From Alteriqipengyuania lutimaris (GTDB lineage Bacteria; Pseudomonadota; Alphaproteobacteria; Sphingomonadales; Sphingomonadaceae): a stretch of DNA of 64,000 nt. Where the stretch lies: contig NZ_QRBB01000001.1 in the NCBI RefSeq assembly GCF_003363135.1, positions 1,958,501-2,022,500 on the forward strand. Reading direction: 5' to 3'. The notes beneath the pieces were generated by a model. It saw nothing but the letters and a program-made list of their open reading frames with translations, searched no databases and was not told where the DNA came from. The position numbers and the translations under genes are program-made. The number at the start of each line of letters is the position of its first letter. Position 1 is the stretch's first letter. Shown one piece after another: positions 9,792-17,342 of this stretch.

Positions 9792-9813
9792 GGTGATCCT
9801 TTCACGAATCACC
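9792..9813. promoter_or_regulatory. Inverted repeat in front of the Lrp-type gene
   Basis: GGTGAT (9792-9797) and ATCACC (9808-9813) form perfect 6-bp arms 10 nt apart. A second, weaker symmetry, AATAAT (9761-9766) with ATTATT (9780-9785), lies just upstream. Both sit in the divergent intergenic region, about 45-95 bp before the Lrp start, where autoregulation would be expected. That they are operators is inferred from position only. Confidence 0.3.
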
Positions 9814-9856
9814 AGTGCGGCGACAGGGACGAGAAGCGCGAGGAGGGATGGCCCGA

Positions 9857-10321
9857 ATGGCCAATCTAGACGAAATTGACCGGCAACTGCTGCAGGAATT
9901 GCAGACCGAAGGGCGGGTAACCAATGTGGAGCTGGCGCGCCGGGTCGGGCTGACCGCGCCGCCGTGCCTTCGCCGCGTGCGTGCGCTGGAAGACATGGGG
10001 GTGATCCGCGGCTACCATGCCGACCTGGAGCCATCCAAGCTCGGCTTCGCGATCGTGGTTTTCGCGATGGTGAGCCTAAAAAGCCAGGCCGAGGAATCGC
10101 TCCGCGAGTTCGAGGCTGCGATGCAGGACCTGCCCGAGGTGCGCGAGGTCCACATGCTCAATGGCGAGATCGACTTCATCCTCAAGATCGTCAGCCGCGA
10201 CCTCCAGAGCTTCCAGGAATTCCTGACCAGCAAGCTGACGCCTGCACCCAATGTGGCGTCGGTCAAGACGTCGCTGACGATCCGGACCAGCAAGCATACT
10301 CCCGGCGTGCCGCTCAAATGA
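9857..10321 (+). CDS. Lrp/AsnC family transcriptional regulator
   Basis: A 154-residue protein of typical Lrp size. The N-terminal winged helix-turn-helix reads LDEIDRQLLQELQTEGRVTN, then VELARRVGLTAPPCLRRV; the C-terminal RAM ligand-binding domain ends with VKTSLTIRTSKHTPGVPLK. The ATG at 9857 is chosen because AGGAGG at 9841-9846 lies 10 nt upstream, whereas the ATG at 9848 is only 1 nt from it. The gene opens a three-gene overlapping operon with a GFA-family protein and a membrane protein, and is divergent from the kinase-like gene. Lrp-type proteins respond to amino acids; the effector here is unknown. Confidence 0.93.
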   Translation: MANLDEIDRQLLQELQTEGRVTNVELARRVGLTAPPCLRRVRALEDMGVIRGYHADLEPSKLGFAIVVFAMVSLKSQAEESLREFEAAMQDLPEVREVHMLNGEIDFILKIVSRDLQSFQEFLTSKLTPAPNVASVKTSLTIRTSKHTPGVPLK

Positions 10322-10764
10322 CGGATGCCGTCCGCCTGGCCCAGCCGATCACCGGTAGATGTTTGTGCGGTTCGGTCTCGATCACGGTGACCGGAATGGA
10401 GCGGCATGTCGACGTGTGTCACTGCGACATGTGCGCGCGTTGGGGCGGGGCATTTTACGCTGGGGTCGAAGGCGAAGGTGTGGAGATTTCCGGCGAGGAT
10501 GCGATCACTGTCTACCGCTCCAGCGAGTGGGCTGAGCGCGCCTTCTGCAGTCGCTGCGGCAGCAACCTGTGGTATTGCTTCACGCCCACTGGAAACCGGA
10601 CGTTCCTTGCCGGGCTCTTCGAATTGCCCGAAGGTTTCGCGATCAAGCACCAGATATTCGTGGACGAAAAACCCGACTGGTACGATCTCGCCCAGCACAG
10701 CGAGATGAAGACCGGCGCGCAGGTGATCGCTGAAGCGAAGGCGGCGGGTTTCACTTTCGATTGA
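10318..10764 (+). CDS. GFA family zinc-binding protein
   Basis: A 148-residue protein of the glutathione-dependent formaldehyde-activating (GFA)/CENP-V family. The zinc-binding cysteines are visible in GRCLCGSVSI, DVCHCDMCARWGGAFYAG and AFCSRCGSNLWY. Members were first described as catalysing S-hydroxymethylglutathione formation, but most, probably including this one, are of unproven function. The start ATG overlaps the Lrp stop as ATGA, showing translational coupling, so the Lrp regulator may respond to something this protein handles. The protein is of normal length with all expected cysteines. Confidence 0.88.
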   Translation: MTDAVRLAQPITGRCLCGSVSITVTGMERHVDVCHCDMCARWGGAFYAGVEGEGVEISGEDAITVYRSSEWAERAFCSRCGSNLWYCFTPTGNRTFLAGLFELPEGFAIKHQIFVDEKPDWYDLAQHSEMKTGAQVIAEAKAAGFTFD

Positions 10765-11318
10765 CGGCGGATGGGGCAATCGAGCCGGGAAAGCGCGGCG
10801 ACGCTTTCGCCCCGGTGCGCTTTCGTACCGGATGCGTGGCCGTGGCAGTCGCGCTGATGCTGGGTTCCGCAGCGTTTATGGGCTTCGCGGCTTTCGACGA
10901 GGCTCTTCTGCTCGATATCGCGAATTCGTCTTCGCGCGGGGCAGGTGCTTTCCTTATACTTTTGCCGTTCAACATTGGTGGCGTGAACGTCGCCGCGGTG
11001 GCGCTGGTATTCTACCTCGGCTGGGTGGCCTGGAACTTTTTCAGACGTTTGCTCGATCCCGTAGCCGTGCGAATCGACGGCGACGTCATCCGTTTCCATC
11101 CGACTCTTCGCAAGAAAACCGTCCCGATCGCCGATGTTGCCGGCATCGACTGGAACCACGCTGGCCTCAAGTCGGAGTTCGTCGTTACGAAAACCGATGG
11201 GACCTCTGTGAAAGTCAAAAACGTCGACGAGTGGGAGGCGGAACGGGCGGTCGAAGCCTGGGCTGCGACTTACTCCGCGCGTTCGGCCAGCCAGGCCTCG
11301 AGCCACTTGATCGAGTAG
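10761..11318 (+). CDS. Hypothetical membrane protein with C-terminal PH-like domain
   Basis: A 185-residue protein not assigned to a named family. Two hydrophobic segments are visible, at about residues 22-50 and 62-92. They are followed by a soluble domain with alternating strands (VRIDGDVIRFHP, KKTVPIADVAGIDW, KSEFVVTKTDGTSVKV) and a terminal helix, resembling a bacterial PH-like fold. The TTG at 10761 overlaps the GFA stop as TTGA, so translation is probably coupled; the frame offers no better start. The 3' end runs 49 bp into the end of the convergent accC gene. Existence is supported by length, coherent topology and operon position; function is unknown. Confidence 0.68.
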   Translation: MTADGAIEPGKRGDAFAPVRFRTGCVAVAVALMLGSAAFMGFAAFDEALLLDIANSSSRGAGAFLILLPFNIGGVNVAAVALVFYLGWVAWNFFRRLLDPVAVRIDGDVIRFHPTLRKKTVPIADVAGIDWNHAGLKSEFVVTKTDGTSVKVKNVDEWEAERAVEAWAATYSARSASQASSHLIE

Positions 11319-12619
11319 TCGCCATTGAGGATGTCGGGCTCCTGCAGCAGGGCCTGGTGCAGCGGCGTGTTGGTCTTCACGCCCTCGACCACCATTTCCT
11401 CCAGCGCGCGCTTGAGGCGCATGATGCACCGCTCGCGCGTCCGGCCGTAGACGATCAGCTTGGCGATCATCGAATCGTAGTAGGGCGGGATCGAATAGCC
11501 CGCGTAGAGCCCGCTATCGACGCGCACGTGCATGCCGCCCGCCGCGTGGTAGGCGGAAACCTTGCCGGGGCTGGGCGCGAAGGTGAACGGGTCTTCGGCG
11601 TTGATCCGGCATTCGATGGCGTGGCCTTCGAAGCGGATCTCGTCCTGCGTCACCGACAGGGGCTTGCCCTCGGCCACACGGATCTGTTCGCGCACGAGGT
11701 CGACGCCGGTGATCGCCTCGGTCACCGGATGTTCGACCTGCAGGCGGGTGTTCATCTCGATGAAGAAGAACTGGCCGTTTTCCCACAGGAACTCGATCGT
11801 GCCCGCGCCGCGATAGGCCATGTCGCGCATCGCCTGCGCGCAGATTTCGCCCATCCGGTTGCGCTCTTCGGTCGACAGGACCGGCGAGGGCGCTTCCTCG
11901 AGCACCTTCTGGTGGCGCCGCTGGAGCGAACAGTCGCGCTCGCCCAGATGGATCGCGTTGCCCTTGCCGTCGCCGAACACCTGGAATTCGATGTGGCGCG
12001 GATTGCCGAGATATTTCTCGAGATAGACGGTGTCGTCGCCGAAGGCGGACTTCGCCTCGGACTTGGCCTGGCTCATCAGCCCTTCGAGCAGGTCCTCGCT
12101 GGGGACGACCTTCATGCCGCGCCCGCCGCCGCCGCTCGCCGCCTTGACAAGCACGGGGTAGCCGATTTCGGCGGCGATTGTCTTCGCTTCCTCGACCGAT
12201 CCGACCGCGCCGGGGCTGCCCGGGACCAGCGGCAGGCCAAGCTCGCCCGCGGTGGTCTTGGCCGTCACCTTGTCGCCCATCGTCCGGATATGTTCGGGCT
12301 TGGGTCCGATCCACGCGATGTCGTGCGCTTCGACGATTTCCGCGAACTTCGCGTTCTCGGACAGGAAGCCGTAGCCCGGGTGGATCGCGTCGGCGTGGCT
12401 CACCTCGGCCGCCGAGATGATATTGGCGACGTTGAGGTAGCTATCGGTCGCGGACGGCGGCCCGATACAGACCGCGTGATCGGCCAGCCGCACGTGCATC
12501 GCGTCGGCATCCGCAGTGGAATGCACCGCGACCGTTTCGATCCCCATTTCCTTGGCGGCACGATGGATGCGCAGGGCGATTTCGCCACGGTTGGCGATCA
12601 GTATGCGGGTAATGGCCAT
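11270..12619 (-). CDS. accC: Acetyl-CoA carboxylase, biotin carboxylase subunit
   Basis: Catalyses ATP-dependent carboxylation of the biotin on AccB, the first half-reaction of malonyl-CoA formation for fatty-acid synthesis, in the cytoplasm. The 449-residue length is standard. Visible motifs are the N-terminal ILIANRGEIALRI, the ATP-grasp glycine-rich loop KAASGGGGRGMKVV, the metal and active-site segment EMNTRLQVEHPVTE and HAIECRINAEDP. The gene follows accB with an 11-bp gap in the order aroQ-accB-accC, a common alphaproteobacterial operon. Its last 49 bp overlap the convergent membrane-protein gene. Confidence 0.97.
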   Translation of the reverse strand: MAITRILIANRGEIALRIHRAAKEMGIETVAVHSTADADAMHVRLADHAVCIGPPSATDSYLNVANIISAAEVSHADAIHPGYGFLSENAKFAEIVEAHDIAWIGPKPEHIRTMGDKVTAKTTAGELGLPLVPGSPGAVGSVEEAKTIAAEIGYPVLVKAASGGGGRGMKVVPSEDLLEGLMSQAKSEAKSAFGDDTVYLEKYLGNPRHIEFQVFGDGKGNAIHLGERDCSLQRRHQKVLEEAPSPVLSTEERNRMGEICAQAMRDMAYRGAGTIEFLWENGQFFFIEMNTRLQVEHPVTEAITGVDLVREQIRVAEGKPLSVTQDEIRFEGHAIECRINAEDPFTFAPSPGKVSAYHAAGGMHVRVDSGLYAGYSIPPYYDSMIAKLIVYGRTRERCIMRLKRALEEMVVEGVKTNTPLHQALLQEPDILNGDYSIKWLEAWLAERAE

Positions 12620-12630
12620 GCTGTCTCGCC

Positions 12631-13122
12631 TCAGTCGATGACGACCAGCGGCTGGTCGAATTCGACCGGCTGGGCATTGTCGACGAGAATCTGGCGCACG
12701 GTGCCGGCGCGCGGCGCGGTGATCGGGTTCATGACCTTCATCGCCTCGACGATCAGCAGTGTCTGGCCTTCGGTAACCTTGTCGCCGACCGAAATGAAGT
12801 CGCTCGCCCCCGGTTCGGGCGCGAGATAGACGGTGCCGACCATGGGCGAGGGCACGGCATTGGCGAGGTCCGGGCCGCTGTCGGCTGCCGGCTGCGGCGC
12901 GCTTTCGGCCTGCGGCTGCGGTGCCGCAGGCGCGGCCTGCGGAGCGGGCCCGGCATACTGCGCGACCTGGAGTTCGCGGGCGACGCGCAGCTTGCGCTCC
13001 CCATCCTCGACCTCGATTTCCGAAAGGCCGGTTTCGGACAGAAGCTCGGCAAGCTCGCGGACGAGCTCGATATCGACATTCATCTTGGATTTGCGACCGG
13101 AATTGCGGCTGTGCTCTGCCAT
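12631..13122 (-). CDS. accB: Acetyl-CoA carboxylase, biotin carboxyl carrier protein
   Basis: A 163-residue protein carrying the biotin swung between biotin carboxylase and carboxyltransferase. The C-terminal biotinyl domain contains [10 protein letters not shown] with the biotinylated lysine, preceded by [15 protein letters not shown]. An Ala/Pro/Gln-rich linker (about residues 55-85) joins it to an N-terminal region beginning with [14 protein letters not shown]. The ATG at 13122 (MAEHSRN) is chosen; the ATG at 13083 (MNVDIE) is also possible, and neither has a strong ribosome-binding site. The gene sits between aroQ and accC. Confidence 0.95.
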   Translation of the reverse strand: MAEHSRNSGRKSKMNVDIELVRELAELLSETGLSEIEVEDGERKLRVARELQVAQYAGPAPQAAPAAPQPQAESAPQPAADSGPDLANAVPSPMVGTVYLAPEPGASDFISVGDKVTEGQTLLIVEAMKVMNPITAPRAGTVRQILVDNAQPVEFDQPLVVID

Positions 13123-13211
13123 GAAGGACCCTGATCCACCTGTTTGGGAAGCGCCGCGTATGCTCCGGCTGCGCGAGGCTTGCAAGTTCTAGAGCACTGG
13201 GGCGGCGTCTT

Positions 13212-13646
13212 TTAGAGCCTCGCGGCGGCCTCGATCGCTTCGCAATAGGAGGCGAGACCCTTGCCCTTGAAGCACTGCCGCGCGGCCTGGCCGATATAGG
13301 ACAGGTGGCGGAAATCCTCGCGCGTCTGCGGGTCCGACAGGTGGACTTCGATCACCGGCGGGGTGATCGCCTTGGCCGCATCGAGCAGCGCGACCGAGGT
13401 GTGGGTATAGGCCGCGGCGTTGATGATGACCGCCTTGGCGCCTGCCGCGTGAGCCTCGTGCAGCCATTCGACCAGCACGCCTTCGTGGTTGGTCTGGCGG
13501 AAGTCGACCGCGAGCCCGTGTTCGCGCGCCTTCTCGACACACGCTGCCTCGATCTCGGCCAGCGTGGTGGTGCCGTAGATTTCCGGCTCGCGCGTGCCGA
13601 GCAGGTTGAGGTTGGGGCCGTTGAGGATGAAGAGGGTGGGGGTCAT
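13212..13646 (-). CDS. aroQ: Type II 3-dehydroquinate dehydratase
   Basis: Converts 3-dehydroquinate to 3-dehydroshikimate in the shikimate pathway. The 144-residue length fits the small dodecameric type II enzyme. Recognisable motifs are LNGPNLNLLGTREPEIYG with the catalytic Tyr of the lid, RQTNHEGVLVEW, the IINAAAYTHTS segment and IEVHLSD with the active-site His. It lies about 90 bp upstream of accB in the same direction and probably heads the aroQ-accB-accC transcript. No unusual features. Confidence 0.96.
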   Translation of the reverse strand: MTPTLFILNGPNLNLLGTREPEIYGTTTLAEIEAACVEKAREHGLAVDFRQTNHEGVLVEWLHEAHAAGAKAVIINAAAYTHTSVALLDAAKAITPPVIEVHLSDPQTREDFRHLSYIGQAARQCFKGKGLASYCEAIEAAARL

Positions 13647-13685
13647 GGCGTTGTCTTAGCGAGGGCTGCGAGCGGGTGAAAGCTA

Positions 13686-14312
13686 ATGTCCGCTGACGAC
13701 TCCATTGCGGACGGACAGGATTCTCTCCTAATTGGTGATATGAGCGGCGCTCCCGAGAAGTCGACAGAACGTCGCCTCAGGCAGGCAATCATTGGCTGTT
13801 CAGTCACGCTACTACCACTGCTTCTCGTGGCAGGATTACACCTCTCGTTCCTGCCAAAAATCTTGGTCGCCACTTATGGGCTTGACCGAGAGCAAGCACG
13901 CTGGGCCGTGTCAGAATTTTGGCACGAGTATGCCGCAAGCCATGCTTTTCCATTGTCTTTGGTCATCCTTCATTGGGTTCTTTCGGCAGCGATGGGGAGG
14001 GGGGATTTACTCAAGGTTCGAAGTGCGAATCTGACGTTGGCGCTTTCGATAATTTCTTTTGCGTTTGCAGTGCTACTCGCGTCGGTCGCTCCTCCGCCAT
14101 TCAACGAAGTCTGTGCAATCTTGGGCATTTCACAAACGGACTGGCCATTCGGCTTCGATACGCAGTCGTCTTGCGAGAGGTATAGTTTGTTGGCCGCGGG
14201 CAGTTTGGCAGTTGTGTTGCCACCCGTACTGATCGCGGTAAGCGCTGTTCTCCGAATTTTAATCTCGCGCCGCCGATGGCGCATTGAAAATCCGCTAACC
14301 ACCCCATTTTAA
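13686..14312 (+). CDS. Hypothetical multi-pass membrane protein of atypical base composition
   Basis: A 208-residue protein of no family I recognise. Four hydrophobic stretches are visible, near residues 35-60, 83-102, 115-137 and 168-195, with a loop containing two cysteines (NEVCAILG and QSSCERY) between the third and fourth. The coding sequence is visibly richer in A/T than the genes on either side and uses codons such as TTA, ATA and CTA that neighbours avoid, which suggests recent transfer. The start may be ATG 13686 or ATG 13740 (MSGAPEK). It lies convergent with a holin gene, with 10 bp between the stops. Confidence 0.6.
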   Translation: MSADDSIADGQDSLLIGDMSGAPEKSTERRLRQAIIGCSVTLLPLLLVAGLHLSFLPKILVATYGLDREQARWAVSEFWHEYAASHAFPLSLVILHWVLSAAMGRGDLLKVRSANLTLALSIISFAFAVLLASVAPPPFNEVCAILGISQTDWPFGFDTQSSCERYSLLAAGSLAVVLPPVLIAVSAVLRILISRRRWRIENPLTTPF

Positions 14313-14322
14313 GACTTAGAGG

Positions 14323-14736
14323 CTACCGCTCCACGCCCTTGACCTTCCCCCACTGGCGCGCGGCGGTGTAGCCGAGGTAGCCCGTGCCGAAGAGCGCGTA
14401 CAATTCCTCGGGCAGACCGCGCAGGTAGGCCGTCACGCCGTTGCCGATATCGACCGCGATCCGCGCATCGAAGGCCGACAGGATGCCCATCGGCAAGGCG
14501 AACAGGATCATCGCGTACATCACATAGAGGAAGGAAGGTCGCGCGCGACTGGTCCACGGGTCGGGCGACTGCGCCTCGGCGATGATCGCGGCCATGCGCG
14601 TCTCGATCGCCTTCAGCTCCTGCGATCCTTCCAGCGCGAGCAGTTCGAGCTTGGCTTTCGCTCGCGCTTCCTTGTCCGGAATGATCTTGTCGATGATCGA
14701 GGCGACGGGGCCGATCAGGCTTTCAAGGATGGGCAT
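14323..14736 (-). CDS. GTA-type 3TM holin family protein
   Basis: A 137-residue protein matching the three-transmembrane holin family found in gene transfer agent and prophage lysis modules. The N-terminal half is an amphipathic region (IGPVASIIDKIIPDKEARAK, LELLALEGSQELKAIE). It is followed by SRARPSFLYVMYAMILFALPMG, a second membrane stretch and the ending YTAARQWGKVKGVER. Start ATG 14736 follows GGAG by 9 nt. Holins form inner-membrane pores that release an endolysin, but no phage structural or endolysin gene is near. It may be an orphan of a GTA or prophage. Confidence 0.72.
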   Translation of the reverse strand: MPILESLIGPVASIIDKIIPDKEARAKAKLELLALEGSQELKAIETRMAAIIAEAQSPDPWTSRARPSFLYVMYAMILFALPMGILSAFDARIAVDIGNGVTAYLRGLPEELYALFGTGYLGYTAARQWGKVKGVER

Positions 14737-14864
14737 GGGGGAGGACTCCGTATCTGTTGGAGCCGCATCACGTAACCACACAGGCGCGAGTAGGAAAATG
14801 GTTTGCGCGCTCACAGCGCGTGGCTAGGCCGCCACCAACGCACTCAGGCACAGGAGAGACGCAC

Positions 14865-15323
14865 ATGGCAGGCATCTGGTTCGACGATATGGAAGTGGGG
14901 CAGGTGATCGACCATCCGATCCGCCGCACGGTGACCGAGACGGACAATGTCATGTTCACCTGCATGACCCACAATCCGGCGCAGCTGCACCTCGACGAGG
15001 AATATATGAAGGGGACCGAATTCGGCACCCGGATCGTCAATTCGTGCTTCACGCTGTCGGTGATGGTCGGGATTTCGGTCAACGACACCACGCTGGGCAC
15101 CGCGGTCGCCAATCTGGGATGGGACGAGGTGCGCTTTCCCAAGCCGCTGTTCCACGGCGACACCATCAACATACAGACCGAGATCGTGGCGCTGCGCGAG
15201 AGCAAGTCACGCCCCGAAGCGGGCATCGTTACCTTCGAGCATCGCGCGTTCAACCAGCACGGCGACCTGGTGGCCAGCTGCAAGCGCAGCGGTCTGCAGC
15301 GCAAGCGCCCGGTCGACGGCTAG
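14865..15323 (+). CDS. MaoC-like hotdog dehydratase family protein
   Basis: A 152-residue single-hotdog protein. The hydratase region reads FTCMTHNPAQLHLDEEYMKGTEFG, followed by GWDEVRFPKPLFHGDTI. In place of the canonical GDxNPxH hydratase motif it carries THNPAQLH, a variant I associate with the mesaconyl-CoA/beta-methylmalyl-CoA hydratase branch; that link is from memory. Start ATG 14865 has GGAG 8 nt upstream. A role in short-chain acyl-CoA metabolism is likely, but no pathway genes are adjacent. It is followed by a 210-bp region with regulatory palindromes. Confidence 0.8.
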   Translation: MAGIWFDDMEVGQVIDHPIRRTVTETDNVMFTCMTHNPAQLHLDEEYMKGTEFGTRIVNSCFTLSVMVGISVNDTTLGTAVANLGWDEVRFPKPLFHGDTINIQTEIVALRESKSRPEAGIVTFEHRAFNQHGDLVASCKRSGLQRKRPVDG

Positions 15324-15386
15324 GCGGAGGGGACTTCCTGGCCGAACTGGACGAGGACCGCACCAATCACTTCGATTCGATGACAA

Positions 15387-15405
15387 TGTTACAGCAACTG
15401 TAACA
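15387..15405. promoter_or_regulatory. Perfect 8-bp inverted repeat, candidate operator
   Basis: TGTTACAG (15387-15394), spacer CAA, CTGTAACA (15398-15405). The arms are perfect and the spacing suits a dimeric regulator. It lies about 70 bp upstream of a strong promoter for the small exported protein that precedes the type IV secretion genes. There is no T-tract, so a terminator is unlikely. No cognate regulator is evident. Confidence 0.45.
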
Positions 15406-15477
15406 ATCCAAAGCCGCAGATTTCCGGGCATTCCGCGGCTTCGCGCATTACGAAAAGAAGACAATATTTCAGTTTTG

Positions 15478-15507
15478 TTGCAATCTCCCTCAAGGTGTGT
15501 CTATAAT
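15478..15507 (+). promoter_or_regulatory. Sigma-70-type promoter of the small exported protein gene
   Basis: TTGCAA (15478-15483), an 18-nt spacer and a perfect TATAAT (15502-15507), followed by AGGAG and the ATG at 15535. An overlapping TTGTTG at 15475 is an alternative -35 with a 21-nt gap. This is among the clearest promoters in the window. Confidence 0.6.
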
Positions 15508-15534
15508 GACCCCAAGAGAGAGGAGAATTGTACG

Positions 15535-15849
15535 ATGTTGATCGAGGCAATCATCGCGAGCGCAATGATGTTTCAGGGCGGGCAGTCGACCATTCCGCTC
15601 CAGCCCGAAATCGAGGCGCAACCGGTCGCGCAGGTCCGGACGCTCGAGGATCCGGCAGAGCTGCTCAATCTCGGGGTTACCCTGATGCAGGCCGGTGAAA
15701 TCGATGCCGCGCGTCTCGCGTTCGAGAAGGTGCGCGACATGCGGGTGGACTATACGCTCGAGACAACCGACGGGCGCTGGGTCGAACCTGAAGTGCTCGC
15801 CCAGCAGGGCCTCGCGATGCTCAATCGCGAGCGGATCGCCAGCCGCTAG
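15535..15849 (+). CDS. Small exported hypothetical protein, TPR-like
   Basis: A 104-residue protein of no named family. The N-terminus (MLIEAIIASAMMFQGG) is a short hydrophobic stretch that could be a signal or anchor. The middle part, LLNLGVTLMQAGEIDAARLAFEKV, reads as one tetratricopeptide-like helix pair, suggesting protein-protein contact. AGGAG lies about 9 nt before the ATG, and a consensus promoter lies immediately upstream. It is transcribed toward the type IV secretion locus, 176 bp before virB1, so it could be an accessory or an unrelated gene. Confidence 0.7.
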   Translation: MLIEAIIASAMMFQGGQSTIPLQPEIEAQPVAQVRTLEDPAELLNLGVTLMQAGEIDAARLAFEKVRDMRVDYTLETTDGRWVEPEVLAQQGLAMLNRERIASR

Positions 15850-16025
15850 ACGCCCCTGCCTTCAAGACAGTTGCGCCGCCGCCGGTGCCTTTTGAACCTG
15901 CCCAGGCCGAAAGGCATCGTGCGGCGGTAAACCGTTGCTAAATCGAGACAACCGACGGGAACCGATTATTCGCCTGTCACTGCGCTGTCATGTATGATGC
16001 GCAAGGCGACAGGACGGAGGGCTCG

Positions 16026-16694
16026 ATGATTCTCGGGACATCGGGTCGGCTGGCCGCCTTTGCGGCGCTGACCCTGCTAACGGCCCCGGCACGGGCCGAT
16101 GTTATGGAAATCGGTGACGATGGCGCGCGCTGGATCGCGGGCCAACGGGCGGGCATGCCTGCTGCAGGTCTGGAAATGACCGCCGCGCAGGCCGCCGCGC
16201 TCGGCGGCGCGACCGGTGACATCGTCTCGCTCGACGGGACGGACATGGTCGCGAGCCTGCCTGCGCATATCGCATCCGATCCGCGTATCACCGCCCGCGC
16301 GGTGCCCGCGGGCTACCAAGCGAAGGTCGCCGAACTTTCCGCCCGATTCGATCTCAGCCCCAGTCTTATCGAAGCGCTCGTGTGGCAGGAAAGCCGCTGG
16401 CGCGAGAATGCCGTGTCGCCGGTCGGCGCGCGCGGCCTCGCGCAGCTGATGCCGGGGACCGCCCGCGATCTGGGCGTCGACCCGAACGATCCCTTCGCCA
16501 ATCTGGAGGGTGGGGCACGCTATCTTCGCGAACAGCTCGACCGTTTCGACGGCGATCTGGAGAAAGCGCTCGCCGCCTATAATGCGGGCCCGGGGCGCGT
16601 GATCCGCGCGGGCGGCGTGCCGCGCATCCGCGAGACGCAGCTTTACGTGGCGGCCATCATGGGCCGCCTCGCCAATCATTCCCGGAACGACTAA
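16026..16694 (+). CDS. virB1: VirB1-like lytic transglycosylase
   Basis: A 222-residue periplasmic peptidoglycan-cleaving enzyme opening the type IV secretion locus. It has a signal peptide (AAFAALTLLTAPARA). The SLT domain shows catalytic Glu in ALVWQESRW (about residue 122), then SPVGARGLAQLMPGTA, NLEGGARYLREQL and AAYNAGPGRV. All goose-type lysozyme motifs are present. Start ATG 16026 is chosen because GGAGG (16016-16020) lies 5 nt upstream and a signal peptide follows directly. Five bp separate it from virB2. Its job would be local opening of the wall for machine assembly. Confidence 0.88.
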   Translation: MILGTSGRLAAFAALTLLTAPARADVMEIGDDGARWIAGQRAGMPAAGLEMTAAQAAALGGATGDIVSLDGTDMVASLPAHIASDPRITARAVPAGYQAKVAELSARFDLSPSLIEALVWQESRWRENAVSPVGARGLAQLMPGTARDLGVDPNDPFANLEGGARYLREQLDRFDGDLEKALAAYNAGPGRVIRAGGVPRIRETQLYVAAIMGRLANHSRND

Positions 16695-16698
16695 AGGT

Positions 16699-17007
16699 AT
16701 GCAGATGAAATTGCTTTCCCGCCTTGCTGCGCTGATCGCGCTCGCTTCTCCTTCGGCCGTGCTGGCCCAGGTGCAGCAGCAGGACCCGGCCGGTTCGGGC
16801 CCGATCGTCAACGCGCTGGCGTGGCTGCAGGGCACGCTGCTGGGCAACGTCGCCACCGCCGTCGCCGTGATGGCGGTGGCCGCTGTGGGCTTCATGATGC
16901 TGACCGGCCGGATGAACTGGCGCTTCGGCGCGACCGTGATCATCGGCGTGTTCATCCTGTTCGGCGCGACCTCGATCGTCACCGGCATCCAGGCCGCAGC
17001 AGGCTAG
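16699..17007 (+). CDS. virB2: VirB2/TrbC-type pilin
   Basis: A 102-residue precursor with a signal peptide ending near LASPSAVLAQ, a short polar stretch, and two transmembrane helices (residues about 48-68 and 76-98) joined by a basic loop GRMNWRFG. This is the VirB2/TrbC pilin layout. The mature protein would be about 75 residues. ATG 16699 and ATG 16705 are both usable. It lies between virB1 and virB3 in canonical order. Confidence 0.88.
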   Translation: MQMKLLSRLAALIALASPSAVLAQVQQQDPAGSGPIVNALAWLQGTLLGNVATAVAVMAVAAVGFMMLTGRMNWRFGATVIIGVFILFGATSIVTGIQAAAG

Positions 17008-17029
17008 GGCAGGGGAGGGAGCACCGGTC

Positions 17030-17314
17030 ATGGATCAGCTCGTTCGCCACCCGGTGCACCGCGCACTGACCCGCCCGCAGATGTTCGCGGGCGTCACGAT
17101 GAACTATTTCATCATCAATATCGGCGTGACGACCGAGGTGTTCCTTATCACCGGCAGCTGGCTTGCCCTGCCGGTGGCCGTGGCGATGCACGGTGTGGGT
17201 TACTTCGCCTGCATGCGCGAGCCGCGGATTTTCGACCTGTGGATCACCAAGGTCAGCAAATGCCCGCGGATCAAGAATTACAAGCGGTGGGGCTGCAACA
17301 GCTACGCTGCCTGA
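17030..17314 (+). CDS. virB3: VirB3 inner-membrane protein
   Basis: A 94-residue protein with N-terminal VRHPVHRALTRPQMFAGV, the signature opening of VirB3, then two adjacent hydrophobic segments (residues about 27-65) and the C-terminal REPRIFDLWITKV. VirB3 works with VirB4 in pilus biogenesis at the inner membrane. A strong purine-rich ribosome-binding site precedes the ATG. It lies 22 bp after virB2 and 28 bp before virB4. Confidence 0.9.
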   Translation: MDQLVRHPVHRALTRPQMFAGVTMNYFIINIGVTTEVFLITGSWLALPVAVAMHGVGYFACMREPRIFDLWITKVSKCPRIKNYKRWGCNSYAA

Positions 17315-17342
17315 CACGCAGCCGACCTAGGAGGGTCGACGC

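Noticed and set aside
13686..15323. A degraded prophage around the holin gene
   Set aside because: No integrase, capsid, tail, terminase or endolysin gene is present in the flanks; a lone holin does not support a prophage call.
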